Below the pieces are notes generated by a model. That model saw nothing but the letters and a program-made list of their open reading frames with translations, did not search any database and was not told the DNA's origin. DNA of 64,000 nt. Source: Diplolepis rosae. Taxonomy: Eukaryota > Arthropoda > Insecta > Hymenoptera > Diplolepididae. This document shows, piece after piece, positions 58,370-64,000 of this stretch (position 1 is the stretch's first letter; each line of letters begins with the position of its first letter). The stretch lies in contig JAPYXD010000259.1 in the NCBI GenBank assembly GCA_030998225.1, positions 4,883,001-4,947,000 of the forward strand, read 5' to 3'. The position numbers and the translations under genes were made by a program.

Positions 58370-58568
58370 CTCTAGAGATTTGAATCAGTGAGTTTTCAGT
58401 TTGCTGATTATTATTGAAAATCCTTACTGATTTTATTCATTGACCTATTTCCAGCTATTGGAATCGGCGAGGTTTCACTGATTGTCGGTAATATTTAACC
58501 GTTTGACAGTAAAAAATCTTTACTGTTTCATACAGTGACCCATTGCCTACTGATTCAGGTTTAGAGAG
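58370..58568. mobile_element. MITE family F copy, 199 bp
   Basis: Flanked by TA (58368-58369 and 58569-58570). Starts CTCTAGAGATTTGAATCAGT and ends CTGATTCAGGTTTAGAGAG. The middle is diverged but keeps ACTGATT words. Confidence 0.8.
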
Positions 58569-58860
58569 TATTTTATACTTAGTCTGCTATAAAAAAAGAC
58601 TATGTAAAATTATATGTAAATTTGGACACACTCCATGTACACTTGCAATATCTAACTGAATTTTTGTGCACAATGTTTCAAAAAACTTTATACCTAGATA
58701 TTTAAGCCAAATTATCAGTTTATTCCAAAAAATTCCCTTTCACAAAGTATTTTATTCGGAAGAAATGTTATTTTCAATTGCCTTATACTAAAGAAATGTT
58801 TGCATATGTATTTTATATTTAGACTCAAACTAAAGAAAACTTTATGTATAATTTTTTTTC

Positions 58861-59202
58861 ATTTCTCGTTATTTTGGCATAGGGTCAGATTCTTTTTATT
58901 TTCTTCGATTAAAATTTATTTAATAATAAAATTTTTTCAAATTGCGGTCGGTTCGTGTGCAAAATTTTTTTTATGTTTTCCGGTTTATTTGTTATCCGGT
59001 TTTTTTATTCACAGTGAACTCTAAATATTTTTTTAATTCGTGATGCTACATACTGGACTACTTCATTTTGAATTGCAAGCACTGAAGAGGGCCCCCATAT
59101 GTGGCCGAAACGTTTGCCTTGCTTTCTTTTTGAGTATTTTTATACCTAATAGTGAAAATTTTAATCGAAGAAAATAAAAACTATGCCAAAATAACGAGAA
59201 AT
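58861..59202. mobile_element. Inverted-repeat element bearing a hammerhead-like motif
   Basis: ATTTCTCGTTATTTTGGCAT at 58861 and the following TTTTTATTTTCTTCGATTAA are inverted at 59157-59202, with a 9-base difference. The hammerhead-like motif (59075-59122) lies in the enclosed 240 bp. Penelope-like retroelements are known to carry such ribozymes in their terminal repeats, sometimes inverted. No reverse transcriptase or GIY-YIG frame is visible, so assignment to that class is a hypothesis. Confidence 0.45.
59075..59122 (+). ncRNA. Hammerhead ribozyme-like core, copy 1
   Basis: CTGAAGA (59082-59088), then a GGCC/GGCC stem (59090-59093 with 59103-59106), then GAAA (59107-59110) give the conserved CUGANGA, stem II and GAAA arrangement. 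GCAAG (59075-59079) can pair with CTTGC (59118-59122) as a stem I, and C-GTTT-G could be a minimal stem III. The base before the cleavage position would be GCC instead of the preferred GUH, so activity is doubtful. Known family: self-cleaving RNAs of retroelements and satellites. Confidence 0.4.
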
Positions 59203-59567
59203 GGAAAAAAATTCTATGAATTTTGGGTCAATATAATAGCAGACATGTTATCAAACATGTCACTTTAATATTTATGTATAATATTATATGAAAACTTGGG
59301 TGAATTTCGTGTACATTCTGAATAATCAATTTTATTGTCCATACCTAAATTAGGGAAATCTTTAGTCTGATACAACACATTTATTTTGAAATTAGTAATT
59401 CATTGTAAAAAATTGTCAATTTTGCAATTCCTTTTTTAAAGTAATTTAGTCGGAAGCAATTCCAACTTTTTATCGATGCATTAAAAAAACGTAAATAATA
59501 AAATTCTCCATCAAAGAAGCTCTTGGTTAGCGAAATTGTTTTATGTATATTTTCTAGATCCAAAATA

Positions 59568-59608
59568 AATCACTGATGAGGGCTCCGATCAGAGCCGAAA
59601 CGTTTGAT
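59568..59608 (+). ncRNA. Hammerhead ribozyme-like core, copy 2
   Basis: CTGATGA (59573-59579), a stem GGCTC (59581-59585) with GAGCC (59592-59596) around a 6-base loop, then GAAA (59597-59600) and CGTTTG. Compared with copy 1 the stem II sequence differs on both sides yet still pairs, while the core bases are unchanged. A short AATC/GATT pairing is possible as stem I. A canonical GUH cleavage triplet is not evident. Confidence 0.45.
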
Positions 59609-60693
59609 TATGTAAAACTTTGAGTTTTTATTAACCATGGACCCTAAAGCCAACTATCAACATCAACATATATCTTCAATAATCGAAAATAATATTCATA
59701 AAATAGAACAAGTATCGACCCTCAAATAATAAATTTCATAGGATGTTGTTGTTAATAATTGGCTTTAATTGTCAAGTGATGTCACATATATCTATAAATA
59801 TCAAAAGCGAAAATAATCTGTAAATATGAGCAACTCTTTCAAATGTTCGTCCAATTACTAGCACTGAAAACTACAATTTGAAAAGGTTCTTCTCACTTAG
59901 TCCAAAATTACACGCTTCCTCTGGCAACGAAAGGGAAAGCAAAGCGAGAGAATTAGTGGCTTTATATATCTGTATCGCTGGGTTTAAGTAGAGGTTGTCG
60001 TTGACTTTTAACAGTGAAAGAATAGTGCAAGAGTATGTTCAGCACCGTGGAAGTAGAAGAAAAGGCAGTGCTGGTGAACTGTAGCAAGTCCAGGAAAGAA
60101 GGCTTGCTCAGTGTGGACGTATAACAAATGGAACTTAATTGAGAGAAAACTCGAGTTCCGTTAATTACGAGTGTGCAATTAAGGGAAAAGTTGAGAACGA
60201 TAAGCCGCTCCTATGTACAACCTCAGTCTATACGAATACACACACACACATATATATATATATATAATATTATTAACAATATACTTTATACATGGAAAGA
60301 GAAGAGTACTATTTGTGTAATACATTCGACACAAAGTATTTCTACAATCTACAATTCCATAGAGAGCCAATCGAATAAGAGTTCGCACACACGCCATACG
60401 CCATTACCTTATCTTGTTTTTTCTCGATATCTCTTCAATCTTTGAAGAATATGGTAAAGAACAAGTCTTGTCGACAATAAATAAACAAGACGATTACACT
60501 ATTTACATGTCTTATGTCTGTCACTTTATTTTGACAAAAAATTATAATCCTATCTTATTTACTTGCTCTGTTTAATTTGATGAGAGATAATTGATGAGAT
60601 TTCTTCTTACTTTTACAAAGTTGCCAGATCATTTTAAAAAATAGAATCATTATCTTGTACTTGAAAAATTTCAACTATAATCAATATCAATAA
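59609..60693. other. AT-rich to mixed sequence, microsatellite
   Basis: 60240-60266 is (CA)n followed by (TA)n. 60000-60130 is less AT-rich and contains a 29-codon ATG frame at 60034 with no homology. No gene is called. Confidence 0.4.
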
Positions 60694-60834
60694 TACACGA
60701 AGAAACCAAAGTTTACAATTTCTGCTAGTCTACGTTTCAATTCAGAGAAAAACATATAATTGTGGGGATTTCGCGCTGCGAAATATTGAACTTTAGATGA
60801 ACTATGTTACTGATTAGCCGCTACTGACTTGCCA

Positions 60835-61505
60835 TTACTGGCACAGTACTGGCGCAGTACCAAAGTATTATTTTACACTGAAAATAGAATTCCCACTATA
60901 ATTTTATTAAAAAAGCACAGTTATTCAAATATTGATTATAACATCTAATTCGAAAAAAATTAATTATTTCCATGATTTATTAATAAAATAATATTTATTA
61001 TTTTTATATTATATAATATTTAATATTTTTATATAAAATATAATAAATATTTGATTTAAAATTCCGATATTATTATTATACAATTTTTTTAAATTATATA
61101 ATATCAGCTATATTTCTTTAACAATAAAATCCTTGACAATATATACAGAAAAAATTTATCTTTCATAGAAAATCTATGAAATCTTCGATTTTATCACATG
61201 CAAGTAACTATTTATCGAAATCTGATTGAAATACTTGAAGAAATTTCCAAGATTTTTCGAAAACTTGAGTGAAAAAAAAAATTTATATAAATAAGTTAAA
61301 TATTTTGGTTTTTTTTTTCATTTATTATTTATACAATTTCGAGTTATAGTGATCAGTACTATACCAGTACTGACATGCCCGTATAATCTTAGTACTGGCT
61401 GGTACTGGAAACCAGTACTCAGCAAATACTGGCAATGTGTTATCATCTCTATATTGTGCCATCAGTACTGATTGTCAGTACCACGCCCGTATCCGGCAGT
61501 ATTTT
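60835..61505. repeat. AGTACTGG-rich foldback within G-prime
   Basis: CAGTACTGG and its inverse recur at 60838-60870 and many times at 61350-61500 (AGTACTGGCTGGTACTGG, AACCAGTACTCAG, ATCAGTACTGATTG). ACTGACTTGCCATTACTGGC at the left resembles the inverse of the right side. The AT-rich centre (60960-61330) shows no frame. It is likely a foldback element with reiterated ends; boundaries are approximate. Confidence 0.45.
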
Positions 61506-61528
61506 TCGAATCTTCAGTATTTTAACTG

Positions 61529-61748
61529 CTCTCTAAATTTGAATGAGTCAAAATCTACTGATTATCAGTGAAATTTGACTGATTCAAATAGCTAAAAAGA
61601 GGTTACTGTAAATCAGTCAAATTTCACTGATTATTTCAGTGAAAATTAACTGATTTAACAGTAAACAATATTTTTTCACTGATGAATCAGTGAAAAGGCA
61701 AATCACTGATTCAATCAGTGAAAACTTGACTGATTTAGATTTAGAGAG
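61529..61748. mobile_element. MITE family F copy (intact, 220 bp)
   Basis: Flanked by TG on both sides (61527-61528 and 61749-61750). Ends CTCTCTAAATTTGAATGAGT and (reverse) CTCTCTAAATCTAAATCAGT. The empty site is seen in 21838-22115, where TTTTAAATGGGAAAAA runs uninterrupted. That confirms a two-base duplication. Confidence 0.93.
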
Positions 61749-61875
61749 TGGGAAAAATTTCCAGTCCAGCTAGGAATAATTACCATTGCACCACGATTTT
61801 TCCTAGATTCCTATATTTTTTAGAATTATCATTATAAAATAAAACATATATTGCTATAAAAATTTTCTCTGTGTA

Positions 61876-62665
61876 GTTTTAAATAGTCATTCGTGTTCGA
61901 CAATTGCCATCCTTAATTCGAACATCTGTAGAACTTGCGTCACTACTAAATCTGTCATGAAGAGGAAAATTTAGAGGAATAATTCTAGCAAAGTTAGAAG
62001 TTAGATTTCAGTTTAAAAGAAAAAGTCTCAGTAATTCCAGGCTTGTTTCGGTTTATGTTTGCTGGCATGACTGGTACAGATTACTAATCAAGTCAGTGGT
62101 CTGAACGAAAATAACCGCAAGCCAGTAATTGCAACTCTAGAGTAGAACTGTACGATCTTAAACTACGAAAATAGTAATGACATTCTTCCTAACATCCAAT
62201 AGAAACTATACTATTCAATTATTAGAACAAGTCTCCCTAGATTCTCTGCAAACGTCCGAAATTTGAAAAGATCAGATCAGAACGAATCAATTACGAGTTT
62301 TTTTTACGAATTTTTTCTGGGTTGAGAGAAAAATAAACAAGCAGGAAATCCAAAATTTATAATAATTATCCTGCAAGGCAATTCTCCCTTTCATCAGTTT
62401 GGCTTTTGTGATGTGATGGACGTGAATATTTTGAGACACACTTCAACGCTATAGTGAAATGACCTGTCAACGAAAAGACTAGTCTCTATACTAACAGCTT
62501 GTCTCTAACAAAATTAAGTAAATAACGTGCAAGTTCCAAAATTCATTAAGCAGAAATAATAAATCAAAGACAAGAAATAAATTAGTTTTGAAAAAAAGAA
62601 CATGAACTAAAATTTTTAGTTACCTCAATCTGGAAAACAGAATTTCACGAGATTTTTATTATGAA
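61876..62665. other. AT-rich sequence, no feature
   Basis: There are no repeats, RNA genes or exons that I can support. The 79-codon-scale frames here have no coding character. Confidence 0.45.
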
Positions 62666-62669
62666 TTAA

Positions 62670-63388
62670 GGGGGTCTTCTACCTTGTTGGTTCAAAAAAT
62701 TAGATTTTTTTTTTTTTAATTTTCCAACCCAGAAGGTGTTAGGAATATACCCTTAAAAGGATATAACTGAAATCTTATTATTTCGGGGTTTCCAGAGCCG
62801 TCAAATATAGTTCCGCTCCACTCCGCGATTCATGCATGAATATATCTTTAAATGCGATTTCCCAAAAGTTGCGTTTTTGTAACTGGTTGACATGATATCT
62901 CGAAAACTAATTGATTGATTAATTGAAGTTATATATCAAAATTTGTGAAAAACATGTGCCTATCGTCTGACACATGCTTTTTAGATTTTTTTTATTTAAA
63001 CAATTTTTACAGATGTTTTTAACCTCGAAAAAATGAAAAAAAAAATTATTTTTTTTAAAGTTGGCTGTTCTGCGAAATTTTCAAATTTTGAAAATCCCAT
63101 CTGTCAAACGATAGCCAAGGTGATAAAAAAACTAAATCATTTTGATTTTTTTGTTTCAGACGATTTTTATGAGCCGAATCGTGTTAACCATTTGTGTATG
63201 CATTTTTTGCAAGGGACACTTCAAGGTCAAGTCACGGTCAAATCGAATTTTCAGTAAAATTAGTGTTAAATGTATTTAAATAAACAAGTTGAATGCAACA
63301 AACCGCATCTCGATTGCGTTTTTAGTTTTCCTTTAACTAATGTTGAAAAAACAGTGTCAAAAATGAAGCCACAAGGTAGAAGACCCCC
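62670..63388. mobile_element. TTAA-flanked element L2, 719 bp
   Basis: TTAA on both sides (62666-62669 and 63389-63392). Inverted ends GGGGGTCTTCTACCTTGTTG and (reverse) GGGGGTCTTCTACCTTGTGG. The first eleven bases equal those of L, and the subterminal GTTCAAAAAATTAGATTTTT is of the same type. A 74-codon frame inside (63033-63257) has no domain. Confidence 0.9.
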
Positions 63389-63677
63389 TTAATCAATATA
63401 GAACATCGAGAATCAGAATAAATAATCTTTTTTTAAATATTGTAACATTTATAGATATTTATAAATTCGTCCCACCAACAATAAATAATTATAATTGTGA
63501 ACCTTTCCGAAAATAAATATTTAGAGCTAAAATAAGTAGAAGGCAGAGGGAGTGAAACAAACTTAATTTTATTCTGGACTGGAACCAATTCAGAGGACTT
63601 TCCGATGAGTATCCAAAGTACTAATAGAATCCAGAAAAGAGGGAAGAAATGAACAAAGCGAACTCCAGGGCACTTAC

Positions 63678-63802
63678 CTTCTAGTTCTAACTGCAAAAAA
63701 GTCCGCATTTTCCAACAGTTCTCTCGAAACGCTCTAACTCGTTTCGAATTTTTTATTTCTTCTTTTCTTCCAAATACGAGAACAACAACCACTTCACGCG
63801 TC
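63678..63802 (-). CDS. Candidate internal exon, unknown product
   Basis: On the minus strand, TTTTTATAG precedes 63802 and GAACTAGAAG is followed by GTAAGTG at 63678, a strong donor. The 125 bases between are open in one frame, reading (after one leading base) TREVVVLVFGRKEEIKNSKR, then VRAFRENCWKMRTFLQLELE. The segment is charged with a short hydrophobic start and no motif I recognise. The acceptor's pyrimidine tract is weak. If real, the gene's other exons lie to both sides, the upstream ones beyond the window end. It could also be untranslated exon or chance. Confidence 0.25.
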
Positions 63803-64000
63803 CTATAAAAATCAATTTAAAAGATTCCATTATCTGTTGCTCTGTTAACGATACCGAGAGAAAAATAAATTCAAAATAGAGATTCAGATTAATTTCATTA
63901 ATTCCTGTTTACTTCAATTTCATTTTAATGACTAATTTGAATTATTATAATCAAAGTTAATGTAACCAGAATTATTGAAATCAATATAAATTGAAATCAG

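Larger units (their letters stand above)
60696..61873. mobile_element. MITE family G-prime, copy expanded by nested insertions
   Basis: Flanked by TA (60694-60695 and 61874-61875). Ends CACGAAGAAACCAAAGTTTA and (reverse) CACAGAGAAAATTTTTATAG. Comparison with 21838-22115 shows extra DNA between TGAACTATGTTACTG and GGGAAAAATTTCCAGTCC. That DNA is an AT-rich piece bounded by AGTACTGG-rich sequence (60835-61505) and a family F MITE (61529-61748). Confidence 0.75.

Noticed and set aside
59041..59640. Complete Penelope-like retroelement around the hammerhead-like motifs
   Set aside because: No reverse transcriptase or GIY-YIG reading frame is present on either strand nearby. Only the RNA motif and one inverted repeat are supported.
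60034..60123. 29-codon ATG frame in a less AT-rich patch
   Set aside because: It is too short to judge, an alternative frame is equally open, and no homology or ribosome context can be shown.

Overview
This window looks like intergenic or intronic DNA from an animal nuclear genome, most likely an arthropod. An insect is my best guess, and a hymenopteran is possible but not demonstrated. The sequence is very AT-rich and has no long open reading frame, operon or bacterial signal. It holds a decayed DD34D mariner, a second mariner/Tc1-like wreck, many two-base-TSD foldback MITEs and many TTAA-flanked foldback elements. Nothing I can read is a confidently intact host gene. Three short stretches look like possible exons: 23614-23847 on the minus strand, 54529-54633 on the plus strand and 63678-63802 on the minus strand.

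Layout. 0.9-4.0 kb is a nest: an outer inverted repeat encloses a 2.1-kb TTAA element, which itself holds two CAGT-ended TA-flanked MITEs. 5.4-14.9 kb is unique AT-rich DNA with scattered foldbacks. 17.8-25.2 kb is the densest patch. It has a mariner interrupted by a 1-kb foldback that carries a tRNA-like SINE, a GC-rich 11-bp minisatellite element, a family of small GC hairpins, a possible secreted-peptide exon and the second transposase wreck, which is itself split by a hairpin MITE. 27-38 kb holds a dispersed family (called E here) whose copies carry very stable GCGAAGC mini-hairpins. 41.8-43.9 kb is a 2-kb composite inverted repeat. 45.4-46.2 kb is one large hairpin. 48-57 kb is a cluster of eight TTAA-flanked elements. 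58.8-59.6 kb has two motifs resembling the hammerhead ribozyme core. 60.7-61.9 kb and 62.7-63.4 kb hold further nested elements.

How it fits together. The window records layered insertions, and several can be ordered because a paralogous copy shows the empty site. K lies in family E with a TTAA duplication, F lies in G-prime with a two-base duplication, and a SINE 3' module lies in family A. Almost all mobile elements here are non-autonomous, so the transposases that moved them must be encoded elsewhere. Family letters (A to T) are local labels that I assigned by comparing copies within this window.
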